NCBI GenBank assembly: GCA_021234155.1
Contig: JAJEKV010000005.1
Span: forward strand, 27,554,689 to 27,618,688
Direction of reading: 5' to 3'
From: Isoetes taiwanensis
Taxonomy: Eukaryota; Streptophyta; Lycopodiopsida; Isoetales; Isoetaceae
DNA length: 64,000 bases
Position numbers and translations under genes: made by a program. A model generated the notes under the pieces. That model searched no databases. It worked only from the letters and a program-made list of their open reading frames with translations, and was not told the DNA's origin. Shown here one piece after another: positions 10,947-21,600 of this stretch (its first letter is position 1; each line of letters starts with the position of its first letter).

Positions 10947-13931
10947 ATGGCGCACGATCCGGTGGCGCAAGCTCCTCTGGCGATGGCGCAAGCTCCTCTG
11001 TTGCAACGACAAGGATCTTTGGTGCGGCAACAAGCTTCTGTGGTGCCACTGCTGCAAGAAACAACCAGGCAAGGAATGTTTTATTTTCTTTCTTTAGCAT
11101 CTTCTTGTAACATTCACCTGTAGCATCTTCTTCCATTCATCCAGTGGCGTCTTACCAGTGGCGTCTTCTTGTAAGGGATGAGAAAGATGTTTCTTCCTTA
11201 TTTTTCTTTTCTGAAATACATTCTTTTGTTGCTCTGAACCACGTAAGAAACCTTTTGTTTTCGTCCAGTAGCATCTTCTTGATGTTATCCATTCGTCCAA
11301 TAGTTCTTGTAAGAGACAAGAAAGACGTTTCTTGTAAGAGACAAGAAAGATGTTTTAAAGACCTTGCCTTCTTCTTCTTTTTTTATTTTCTGTCTCTTAT
11401 CTGATGTCAACCATTCGTCCTGATGTATTCTTGTTTTTTATTTTCTTGTCTTTTATGTTTTCTTGTCTCTTACTTGATGTATTATAGCTTCTTTCCAATG
11501 AGACCTGCAAGGATGATATAGTTACGTAATATTTCTGAATAGTTTATTATTTTTTAGTTTCATAGTATTGAATGTTTTTGGAGAGTTTTTTACTGTTTTC
11601 CATTACATAGTGTGGCTTTTCAGCACCAAGCTTTGATATCGGAATATCAAGTCAATGCTTATTGGAGGAGCCAAAGGAGACCCACACAAATGAGAATAGT
11701 GAGCCAAAAAATGTGCCTACAGAAAAAGGTAACATTTCATTTACTTGTTTTTTGCACTTTCTTTTACATGTAAAAATCATAGCATATGCTGAAAACATAG
11801 TAATTTATAGGTAAGAAAAGGACATTTCGGGATTTGGATCCAAATAGGATGGATATGGTGAATCATAGGACTGTTAAAGGTGCAACTATTAAGAAAAATA
11901 AGTGGGCAACTAATATGTACTATCAATGGAGGGAAAACTATGGGTCAAAACATGGTATAACGGACATTCATACTCAGATTGAGGATTTACCACTTCATGT
12001 ATGTGCTTAACCAAGTTTGATCGATTTAATTGATGTCTTTTATGTTGCTGATTTATTTTTTCCATATTGCAGGTTTTTGCAAAGCATCTTGAGCTGTTTT
12101 TTCAGCAAGTACTAAGGTGTGATGGCAAAGCCTATCCACCTAGTACTATCAAAGATCTATTACTCTGTTTTGGTCGAATTTTGAAAGAAGCGCGCAAGAT
12201 TAGAATGCACAATACTGGTAAAGGAGAAGAAGAAATAGATATAATGCATCATCCATTTTTTGAGAAGGCAAGGTACGTTGGTTGCTAGTTAGATCACTTA
12301 TTTTAGGGGTATTAAGTAGTTAAGTTTTGCTGGTTTGTTTGTTAGGTGTGCAGCCAGTGTTGTGGCGCATAAGGCTGCGGTTTCAACCCCAAGAAAGCCT
12401 ACCATGGGGAAGGTTATGCTTACTGTCCAGAACTTTCAAGAGTGTTTGAACCAACCGGATTTTGCACGTGATAATCCAAATGGATTATTGCGGCGAGTTT
12501 GCCTTTTTTGCATCAAATTCTTTCTGGTTCGGTCACAAACTGAGCTTTATAATTTGAAGTATAAAGATTTCAATTTTCTGTCAGATGCATATGGCGAGTT
12601 TATACAGTAAGTATCAGTATTAATGCATTTTCATGAGTTTTATTTGTATTAAGAGTTATTGTTTTTTAGGTTTAAACAGCGGGTCAGCAAGACTTATCAA
12701 GGCGGCGATCTTCAACATGCACGAGAAAAGGATCGAAGGTTTGTATAATATTTTATCCTCAACTGTTACTTGCAAATTATCCAGATTAATTAACTATATC
12801 AAAATGATCAAGTTGATTTTTTTTTGTTGCATAGAAAACCTGTTGAAGTTTATAAAAAATATAATCCGGAGGTGTATGAGACTTTTGTAGACTTCTACAA
12901 GAGGTTACCAGTGCCCAAAGAAGAAGATAAACCGGATGAATACCCGCTGTTTATGGCTTGTATTAGCTTCCCCCAGTCACCTATTTGGTACTGCAAAAAA
13001 AACAGAATTGGAGCGAACAAAATTTCTGATATTGCAAAGTTAATCACTAAGATAACGGGTTTAAAATTGACAAATAAAGAGCTTCTCCATTCTAGTATCA
13101 CTGATTTAAATATCTCTGGTACACCTGACGAAGCAATGATGAAGCTTACAGGTCATAGACGAGCCGAGAATCTTCACCAGTATGTAACTGAATATTGACT
13201 TATTTATTTTCAATTTTCTGTTTTGCTGCTAATTATTTAATATGTTATGTAGGTATAATCATTCTGAAAAGATTCAGATGATGGCAATGCAATCACTGCT
13301 TTGGCAGAGATTTGATAAAGATGGTAATATTCGACACTATAATGATGTGTTTAAAGAGATTGAAAGAGAGAGCTTGCAGCCCATGTGTGAGACTCAGATC
13401 AAAGTGACAGAAAATACTAAAGCTACAGAAACAAGTAAGTTCATGAATTTATCAGCTCATTTTCCAAGACAAAAATAATTGGATCCTTATATTATGACAG
13501 GTTATTCAGCAGAACCAAGTGAACAGTCAAGTGAAGCTTGGTGCGTCTACTCATTTTTGTAAAGAAAACATGCCATTAATGTTATTCTTTTAACATTATT
13601 TGTATAGCACAGCATGGATGATGAAAGGATATTACTACGAGAGTTGTCCAAGGATCCAATTGCTTGTAGAGCTATTAATATCAAGGATGACGAAAAGCTT
13701 ATGTTGCAAGGCCCCATTCCTTCTAGAGCTCTGTTACAAGATTCCACTTCGTCAAGAACCACGGTTCGCAAGGCTAACATTTGTAATGCAGGAAGGTCTA
13801 CTGTTTCAAGCAATGGTGGGCCATTATTTCAACACTCAACTGTCAACAATTGCTTTTTTCTTAATGTACCAGACGCTGATACAGCTTTGAAGATTGTGGA
13901 TGGAGTGAATTGCAGCAGAAATTTAGCTTAA
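10947..13931 (+). CDS. tyrosine-recombinase-like protein, DUF3504/Crypton family, ten exons
   Basis: Proposed exons: 10947-11106, 11624-11728, 11811-11998, 12073-12272, 12346-12606, 12670-12738, 12835-13179, 13253-13434, 13501-13540 and 13613-13931. All introns are GT-AG and phases join without a stop; exon 1 is the least certain. The protein has an N-terminal core-binding-like region (TIKKNKWATNMYYQW; DGKAYPPSTIKDLL), then a catalytic-like domain. Arg I lies in FLVRSQTEL, His III in TGHRRAENL, and the Tyr follows in HQY, whose codon opens exon 8. The usual NHSxR motif reads TNKELL, so the second His and Arg of the pentad are missing. The C-terminus (STVNNCFFLN) resembles tails of animal Crypton proteins. 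These enzymes cut and rejoin DNA; with the missing residues the protein may be inactive or re-used by the host. Family assignment is from motifs only. Confidence 0.75.
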
Positions 13932-14183
13932 ATTTGAATTTACAATTCTGATTTGAAGATCATAATTCTGATTTGAGTTCATTGCCAGACTTTTAAAATG
14001 GCAAGAAACGTCTCATTTACTTCTGTCTTATTTGAACTGCAAAAAAATAGAATAAAGGAATATTCTGAAGATTATCGTGATAATCCTTAATGGTTATTGT
14101 GATAATCTTTGGAATATTCTAAGATGCTCTGAGTTATGGGTTTTAACCCTAATTAGATCTAACGGTCATCAACGGTTGGATCG

Positions 14184-14210
14184 TTGTAAACATCGAGCCC
14201 TATGGTTTAA
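14184..14210 (-). repeat. right terminal inverted repeat of the recombinase element
   Basis: Read on the minus strand it begins TTAAACCATAGGGCTCGATG. The base after it, 14211, resumes the sequence shared with copy B. Confidence 0.8.
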
Positions 14211-14643
14211 GAGTTGGGAAACTTCCCATAGAAGCATTTTCTACACGGAGAGGAAACATTTGTCAAGCCTAATTCCAAAGTAATTAACAACTTTGTAGAA
14301 TGAGGCAAGATCCCCAACTTATAGTTGACTATGTGGCATTGACTTACGTGCATATGTAATGCTAGCTTGTGCTCCCAAGGAAGCCAATTTGAAGATGGGG
14401 TATCTACAAAGTCCAAATTAAGACTTAGGACAAGAATTTGGAATATGGATATGCTTAGGACATACTTGGAATCCGATTTCTAGGAAATGGATATTGTTGA
14501 GTAAGCCAATGTTTAAAATGTTTGCACGATGGCTAACTTGTGGGGGAAGAGTCGGCATCCTCTGAGTGAGTATATTCGTGGACATATGATAAAAATGTGG
14601 TGCCAAAAAGGAAGACATTTTGGAGGAAAATAAGATTTGCAAG

Positions 14644-17600
14644 ATGCAGAGGGCGCAAACGTTTGACAATAGGAGCAAGGCAGCAAAGTCCATGCAGAGG
14701 GCGGCCACTGATCCAAACATTCAATTTAATGCTACTGCTGAGAGTGAGAGTGTGCAAAAAAATCCTCAACAAAGTGTTGCTCTTGCTGTGGCAGTAAAGA
14801 AGGGTGCCGAATACCCGTTGAGATGGGCTCTCCAAACCCTGCAGCTTTTGGGAGGCCGGATTTTAGTCATCCACATCACACGAATTGTCAAGATGGTTCC
14901 CACAGCAAGTAAGCCCCAGCCTCTTCTATTTTTTGTTCTGGGTTTTCGTTTTGGCTTATTCTGCTTAAATCTATGCAGTGGGACCTGTGCATATTTCGCA
15001 GGCTAATCCTGCTCACATCCAAGCTTACATGGCCGAACTTGAGAGCAAAACTAGCCAGTGGCAGCTTTCCTTAAAGCACGTCTGCCAGGAGTACAAGGTG
15101 CATGTCTTAGCTTCCTTACTTCTTACACAAACCAATCTTTTTCCTAATGCTTCATTCATTATCTTGTTCCTTAGATTGTGCCAGAATTTACTGTCATCAA
15201 GAGTGATGAACCTGTCCATAAATTACTCCTCGCGCAGATTGCTGAGAAGAGAATTAGTCACCTTGTCCTTGGGTCATCATCTTCTTCTCTCCTGTGAGTA
15301 TGCTGAATAAGTTATCTAAGCAATCTCTTTAGTTTGTCGAAAACAGAGATACCCATCACCCAACACAAGTAAAAAGAAACTACATTATTTCTAGTTCATT
15401 GTGCATTTAGGAAGGTGTAATGTCTTTACTAACATTCAATAGCCTAATAGAATAGGGAGGATGCTCCAAAACAGAAGCATGATAGCCAAGTCTTCTCGTC
15501 AACTAATGTTACACAAAATAACTTAAACAATAATAATATTTTCTATATATTTCCCATGAGACATCAGCAGGGCCCTTATGATGCAAGTGATAACATATTA
15601 TTGATGGATGCCCGTATTTAGAATCCGAGATGTGGTATTGCCGGACTTTTTTGTTGGTATTTCTGGCCACCCGTTATCAGCTAGGTGGTATTTCCGGCCA
15701 AAAAAAGTGGTATTTCCGGGCAAAAAAATGATATTTCCTGCTTCATAACCTCTTCGGATCACTTTGCTTACTTTGCTTATTTTGCCGGGCTTTTTTTGGT
15801 ATTTCTTGCCATCCATTATTAGCCAGGTGCTATATTTTCAGCCAAAAAAAGTGGTATTTCCAGGGCAAAAATGGTATTTCTTGCTTCAAAAGCCCTTCTA
15901 ATCACTTTGCCTGCCTCTTTAACCTTGAACCGCTTCAAAAGCCCTTCTAATCACTTTGCTTGCCTCTTTAACGTTGATTTGATGAAGAGAAGAAGCAAGT
16001 TGAGCTCAGATAGAGCCGGATCGATCCAATAATGCCCCAAAATAGTTGGTTCTGGGTTTGAAACTGCGAAGTGTACCGTGACAGTACAAACTGCCTCATT
16101 ATCCTACACAAGTTTATGCTTGTTCCTACTGGCCGAAGAGACTATATGCTATCACAATTAAGTTTCTTCCATCTTGATCCATCCAAAGTAATTAAATTTG
16201 GATATTTTCAAAGAGACGCACCATTTTAGCTACCTAACCACCAATTTGGGACACACTCTCTAAGATAACAGACTCTCTAAGATAACAGGTAACAGGTGGC
16301 CGGAAATACCACAAAAAAGTCCGGAAATACCACATCCCGGACTCTAAATACAGTGGTCCATTAATGATTAAATATATTGAAGCCCGTGTCTTCATCACTT
16401 TCTTCCTTTGGGTCTTCATGCAAAGGGAGCATAGTCAATGAAGCAAACAGAATAAAAGGGATAAATGCACACTTTGAAGAGAATAATGTATCTTTCATGG
16501 CTCCTCCTTGAGTGCTTCTGCAATAGCACTTACATCGCCACAAGAAGCTGGAGCACCAGCACTTATAGACACACCACCACCTCCATCTAAGTAAAGATTC
16601 TAAACTGTGCTCAATAGATCTAAATAGTAGGTTCATGCAAAGATTCGAACACTTACCAGAGCCAACATCCATTATAAAGTCTTCATAACATAGGGAGCAA
16701 ATGCTAGCATAGTGTTCCATCTTAGTCTGGTACAAGCTAGAGTTGCCTTACTAAGTGAGTATTGAATTGAATATCAGGGCCTTGGGACTTCAAATATTCT
16801 GACACAATTATGTAACAAGACTCAAATCACAATGTTGCTCTGCCGGGCCAAACCCAATTTCACACCCCTTTGTTTCTTACTGCTTGACTGCCATAGCTAT
16901 ATATGTTGCTAGCATACCAATTGATGTCGATTATAGTTCCCATTCTTATTGGTCTAAAACAGCTCTACCCCTCTAGTATAGCCATAGCAATGGAACCCTT
17001 CTCTTGAAAATACAAGGATGCAGCTCTATTTGAAGGCGACTTGTTTCTCCCTTGCTAGCCAAAGCCCATCAGAAATTTGCACAAATTTGCACAGAAGCTC
17101 CAAATCCCCTACGTCATAGCCATAGCCATTGGAGCCCTTGCCCTAAAATACAAAGCTTGACTGTTGCATGCAAATTAAGGAGTTGGACCCAAAAAAAATA
17201 AAAAAAAAAAATAAAAAAAAAATACATGACCAACCAAGCCATTGGGAAACTCATATAAACACTAGAATAGAATTAAATAGAATAGAATAGAATAAAATAA
17301 GATGTGCTCTAGCCTGTGCTCTAGAAATATTAAAGTGTATGGGATGCTTAAATACACCTCTAAAATCATCAGTAACTCTAAAATCATCAGTAAGAAGTCA
17401 TAAAATATACAGTGGGCGCAACTCAGGAAATATTTGAGGTACTCAAATTGTATTATAAATATTATGTGAAAGATCAAACACAATATAGATTTATATCTAT
17501 ACAAAAGATATTTTTTAATAGAATGGCAAGACATAAATTTCATTATCAGTGAAAAAAGTACAAAATCTTTGGTATAATAGTTTATTTGTTCCAGCCCATT

Positions 17601-19532
17601 GTAGTTAGAGCATGATATTCCTGTTATAGATAGATACAGTTTTTAATGTCCACGAGAAGCCAAAACTTATGGGACCATGTGCATCTTGTATAGAAGATTC
17701 ACAAAATCTACATCGGATATTGTGCTTAAAAATGCTCCACAAGATTGCTCGGTGACAATAGCGCCCAAGCACTATAAGGTCATACTTAATGAAAGACTTG
17801 ATGGTTCTTTTGCTTCTCGAACATCCAATGTCAGTATAGATGAATTGTCTGTTGATGACATTTCTACAACCAATGGAGGCGAATGTGATGGTACTCTATT
17901 TCTTTTTCTTCACTTTCACATATAATTTGCTGATTTGTGTATCTATTTGCAGAGGAAGGAATGCCAAGTGTGCCTGCAAACACTAATAAATTAGACTCAA
18001 CAACATCAACAACTACTTGTGAGGTAAGTCAAATTTACTACTATCTTTGAATTGGTACCATGACATATTACCAATTTTTACCGATGCGCAGCCAAACAAA
18101 TTTGAAGATATAAAACTTCAAGCCTTTGAGCTCATGAAGAAGGTACACCAAATTATTTTCTTTTATTGGAAGTCCATGGAAAACGAATTTTATGAGTAAC
18201 CTCTAATAGGTGGAAAAAAATTCTGAATAGTTGGAGGAGATTTCAAGATCGAAAATTAGACAATTCAACTCAAAATATGTCAACTATACTCTTGAGGAAA
18301 TAAAAAATGCTACAAATAATTTCTCCGCAAATGCAAAGCTAAGTGAAAGTCATTCTAGTACAATATACAAAGCCAGACTTCATTATACAGATGTGGCAAT
18401 AAAATGTTTAAAGGATAATGTCGTATGTGGATATGAAGAATTCCAAAATGAGGTATGGGCTATAAACTATCATTTTAAATTTAGATATATATGTCATAAA
18501 ATATTATTTTTGATAAATCATCTTGCAGGTTGAGATGCTTATTAACCTTCAACATCCGCACATGCTTAGAGTCCTTGGTACTTGTCTCGAGAACCAATCT
18601 ATTGTCTATGAATATGTTCCAAATGGAACTTTACAAGATCACTTATTTTCTACATCAAGCCATCCAAAACTTCCATGGTATATTCGGTTTCGTATTGCAT
18701 ACGAAGTATCTAGTGCAATATATTTTCTTCATACCAGGAAACCTCAGCCGATAGTTCATCAACAAGTGCATCCAAGAAAAATTCTACTTGACAAGAACTA
18801 TGGAAGCAAACTTAGCATTGGCTCACATAATCAATCTCTTAAAGCATGTTTTATGTCTAAACATGAATATCAAGATCGAGTTGTTCCAATCCCAACCTCT
18901 GATGTCTACTGTCTGGGAATTCTAATGCTACAACTACTAACAGGAAAAGCCAGTGATGATAGTAATATTTGGAAAGATGTTGATCGTGCTGTGGACCAGG
19001 GATCCTTATGTGATGTCTTAGATTCTAGTGCTGGGGAATGGCCCTTTGTAGAGACCCTGCAAATGGCATGTCTTGCTCTAACATGCTCAATAAGTTCAAT
19101 TAATGATAGACCAGCTTTAGAGCCAGATATGTTGAATATATTGGAGAAAATAAAAGAATCTGGAGATGCACATATTGATAACTATAGCAGCAGATCGCAG
19201 GAACAAAATACATTGGAATCTATATGTGCCCCAGAACATTATATTTGCCCAATAAAACAGGTATGCCCAAGTGTGAACAAAATGATTTACTTTATTCCAT
19301 CTATAACAAGGTCTACAAAGATGGATTAACATTTATTTGAATCTTGTAGGATATAATGGAACATCCAGTGATAGCACATGATGGTTTCACTTATGAGTAT
19401 GATGCGATAAAAGCCTGGTTGGAGGAACATGACACATCACCAATGACAAACTTGAAACTAGAGCGTAAAGATTTAATACCAAACCACGTCCTCCGTTCAG
19501 CCATTGTGGAGTGGAAGTCGACACACACATGA
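14644..19532 (+). pseudogene. USP / kinase-like / U-box E3 ligase gene, copy A, with premature stop
   Basis: Nine exons: 14644-14908, 14979-15097, 15175-15293, 17694-17890, 17953-18023, 18092-18142, about 18212-18452, 18530-19260 and 19350-19532. Exons 1-4 encode a universal-stress-protein-like domain (VALAVAVKKGAEYPLRWAL; HLVLGSSSSSL; CSVTIAPKHYKV). Exons 7-8 encode a kinase-like domain and exon 9 a U-box (HPVIAHDGFTYEYDAIKAWL). This architecture is the plant PUB class that ubiquitinates substrates through an E2. The kinase keeps the VAIK Lys, but the Gly loop is LSESHSSTIYKA, HRD is replaced by HQQ and no DFG is seen, so it is a pseudokinase. Exon 7 has TAG at 18228-18230 where copy B has CAG (Gln), which would remove kinase and U-box. 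A downstream ATG could give a shorter product. Confidence 0.75.
15605..16360. mobile_element. MITE-like TIR element in intron 3 of copy A
   Basis: The ends pair over roughly 60 bases (left TGGATGCCCGTATTTAGAAT; right end is the complement of TGGACCACTGTATTTAGAGT). The interior repeats TGGTATTTCCGGCCAAAAAA several times. Flanks TTATTGA and TTAATGA may be a decayed target duplication. No coding capacity is seen. The same insertion is at the same site in copy B, so it predates the duplication. Confidence 0.7.
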
Positions 19533-19810
19533 AAGTCTTTTATTATGAACTTTATTTTAAAGATATATATTCATGTACAAGAACATTCTCCACGCAAGGA
19601 ATGAGACTAGCATGGCTTGGGTATGAATTGATGGCAAATAAATGAGGTTTATATTATAGCTCATCATTGCACAATGTACTAATGCCTCTCTCGCACCCAG
19701 CTTTCATTCCCTCTCCTCTGCCATTTTGCTAGGATATTTCATAAAGTGTTACATTTCAAGGGTATGTCATTCAAGAAGTGGCTTGGCAAAGGATGATGGA
19801 TATTGCCATC

Positions 19811-20518
19811 CCATATCATTAAGCTGTCGGATGGGCATATTTGCCCTTTATTCTAAGATCTGGACCGTACATAGCGATCCTTGTTTGTGGGGTATGCATG
19901 TACAAGTTTTTGTATATTGTATATTAAGGTTTGCAAATACTATAAGGTTTGAGAGAATGTACTTAATGGTGTTAATTTTGTACATGTATTGTAAATATAT
20001 TTTTGGAGCTCTCGCTGCCCTACGTAACCCCCCGTGTGAATATGCACCCAAACCAAAGGGGGTTTAAGGGGGATTTTAATTAAAATGTGTTAAATGCAAT
20101 GGTTTGTATTAATAATGTTAATGGTAGTTGTGTGTTGATTGTTATATTAAAAAAAATTTGGGCCCTTCGGGCCCTAACTAACGCAAACATAGGTAAATGT
20201 TATGGGCCTAAATATTAATTACTAAAAAGCACAATAACATCAAGACAAACAAATTATTCCCATTGCAAACAACTATGAGTGCATTTTGTAATCTCAATTC
20301 CCTGCCAATTCAAAGAATTTGGTACCTTATTCTGGCCCAGTATGCAGTATTTCATGGTGAAAAGTCGTATTTAATTAAAGTGGGACTCATTCCATTCCCA
20401 TTTTTTTTCGGAACCCGATTAATTTACATAAAAAGTAGCACCCTGACCCGAAAACTATCCTTAATTCGAATTTTTGAATAAAACTCTGAATCCGAGCTTT
20501 GCTGCAGTTTTCCCTGGT
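19811..20518. other. non-coding stretch beyond the duplication
   Basis: No gene is recognised. At 20011-20046 the sequence GCTCTCGCTGCCCTACGT and what follows repeats 10-46 at the window start, up to GTGTGAATAT, where the Replitron-like element begins in the other copy. A small hairpin GGGCCCTTCGGGCCC lies at 20160-20174. Confidence 0.5.
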
Positions 20519-21169
20519 TCGCGAGTCGAGAACAAAAACAATGCAACTGAAACAAAGGAAATTCATTAAAGTTTGAAACCAAAGATCTAGTTGAAAAAGA
20601 ATTTTTATTAATAAATTGAAGAGATACAATGTATTTTACATGGACCAGAGACCATGGTGGTCTTCTTTGTCACTACTGATTACATCATCTTGGTAGGTGG
20701 TCCACCTTAGGGGATTAACTAGCCGGCGCTTCTTCACGCCGATTGTAAGCCTTGGGGCAACTTTGAAGAGTGTGGAATGCCTCACGTGGAGGTGCCTCAC
20801 GGAGCTACGGCCGCCTGTCCACCCGACTTCTCCACTCGCCTCCCTTGACCTTTCATCGAATATGCTCCTTCCCAACCTCCGTGGATGTTATGCAATGCTT
20901 GCAAGATGCTTTGAGCTTCTGGACTTTCTCTTTGTTCTTCGCACGTTCTTTATCCCTGGGGTGTAGCGAGCAACCTCACGAATTCACGAGCAACCTTGTC
21001 CCAAAGGCCGGGCAAGAGTGTAGCGTGATAGGGATGCGTGCGAGTAAGCGGTATTTCTTCCGCCTTGGCGGGATCTCGTGCCGCTGGGCGGTCTCTATGA
21101 TGCCTGGCGGGATGCGTGGCCGGTGTCGGATCGTGCACGAACCACCGGAGCAAGGAGAGTATGATTAAC

Positions 21170-21546
21170 AATTACGGTGCCATTAGTCAAAGCGAAGAAA
21201 AGAATGTTGAAATCAAATTACAACGGAGAACATTCATTCCATACAACCGCATCCAATGGCGTGGGGAATCTTGTCTTTTCGACTCGCGAGTCGAGAAAGG
21301 CCCATAAAAGTCAAAGTACAACCATTCTCATTAGAATATGGTTGCATCCAATCACACACGGAAGTATACGAATGCTTTCGTCAACGAGACAACCAGCATG
21401 CCTTTTTCGACTCGCGAGTCGAGAAAGGCCCAGGAAACCCAATGTACAAGCATTATCATAATAGATTGTGGCTGCATCCAGTCACACAATCAAACATACA
21501 AATGGTTTCATCAACAGGACAAGTATGCCTTTCTCGACTCAGAAAG
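21170..21546 (+). repeat. tandem repeat, three units of about 127 bp, each ending in the palindrome
   Basis: Units end at about 21300, 21427 and 21546. Each holds a CATCCAATCACAC- or CATCCAGTCACAC-like block and a TCAACGAGACAACC- or TCAACAGGACAAG-like block, then the palindrome and AAAGGC. The third palindrome has lost its centre (TTTCTCGACTCAGAAAGG). The palindrome copies here spread by tandem duplication of a larger unit. Confidence 0.7.
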
Positions 21547-21600
21547 GCATGAAAACTCAATATACAAGTATATTCATTACAAAATGTTCAATACATGTGT

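Larger units (their letters stand above)
10721..14210 (+). mobile_element. TIR-bounded element encoding a tyrosine-recombinase-like protein (Crypton/DUF3504 type)
   Basis: Copy B of the duplication reads AATGGGTTTGA-C-GAGTTGGGAAAC at 55700-55725. Copy A has the same left flank up to 10720 and the same right flank from 14211, with 3490 bases between. The insert's right end (14184-14210) is the reverse complement of 10832-10858, about 24 of 27 bases, beginning TTAAACCATAGGGC. Left of the inner TIR lies an extra 111-base block containing a hairpin (10733-10824). The insert contains one intact multi-exon gene. Cryptons as known mostly lack TIRs, so this combination is unusual. I see no clear target duplication; one C of the empty site is missing. 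Confidence 0.8.
10550..19810. repeat. segmental duplication, copy A
   Basis: From CAAGCCCATGCCATGCTAGC this block matches 55549 onward, in the same orientation. It ends near 19810, where CCCATATCATTA is followed by unrelated sequence. The match covers a non-coding or exon-like start, the whole U-box gene with introns, a MITE and the 3' flank. The main differences are the 3.5-kb insertion at 10721-14210 here and an extra block of about 640 bases in intron 3 of copy B (about 58617-59258). Confidence 0.9.

Noticed and set aside
14211-14640. Coding exons upstream of the U-box start in copy A
   Set aside because: Frames differ between copies A and B and contain stops; more likely 5' untranslated or promoter sequence.
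18228-18230. Stop codon corrected by RNA editing
   Set aside because: U-to-C editing of stops is an organellar process in some plants; this is a spliced nuclear gene.
20697-21168. Plus-strand frames of 89 and 132 residues
   Set aside because: No motif, no start context, and the opposite strand is equally open; GC-rich sequence gives long chance frames.
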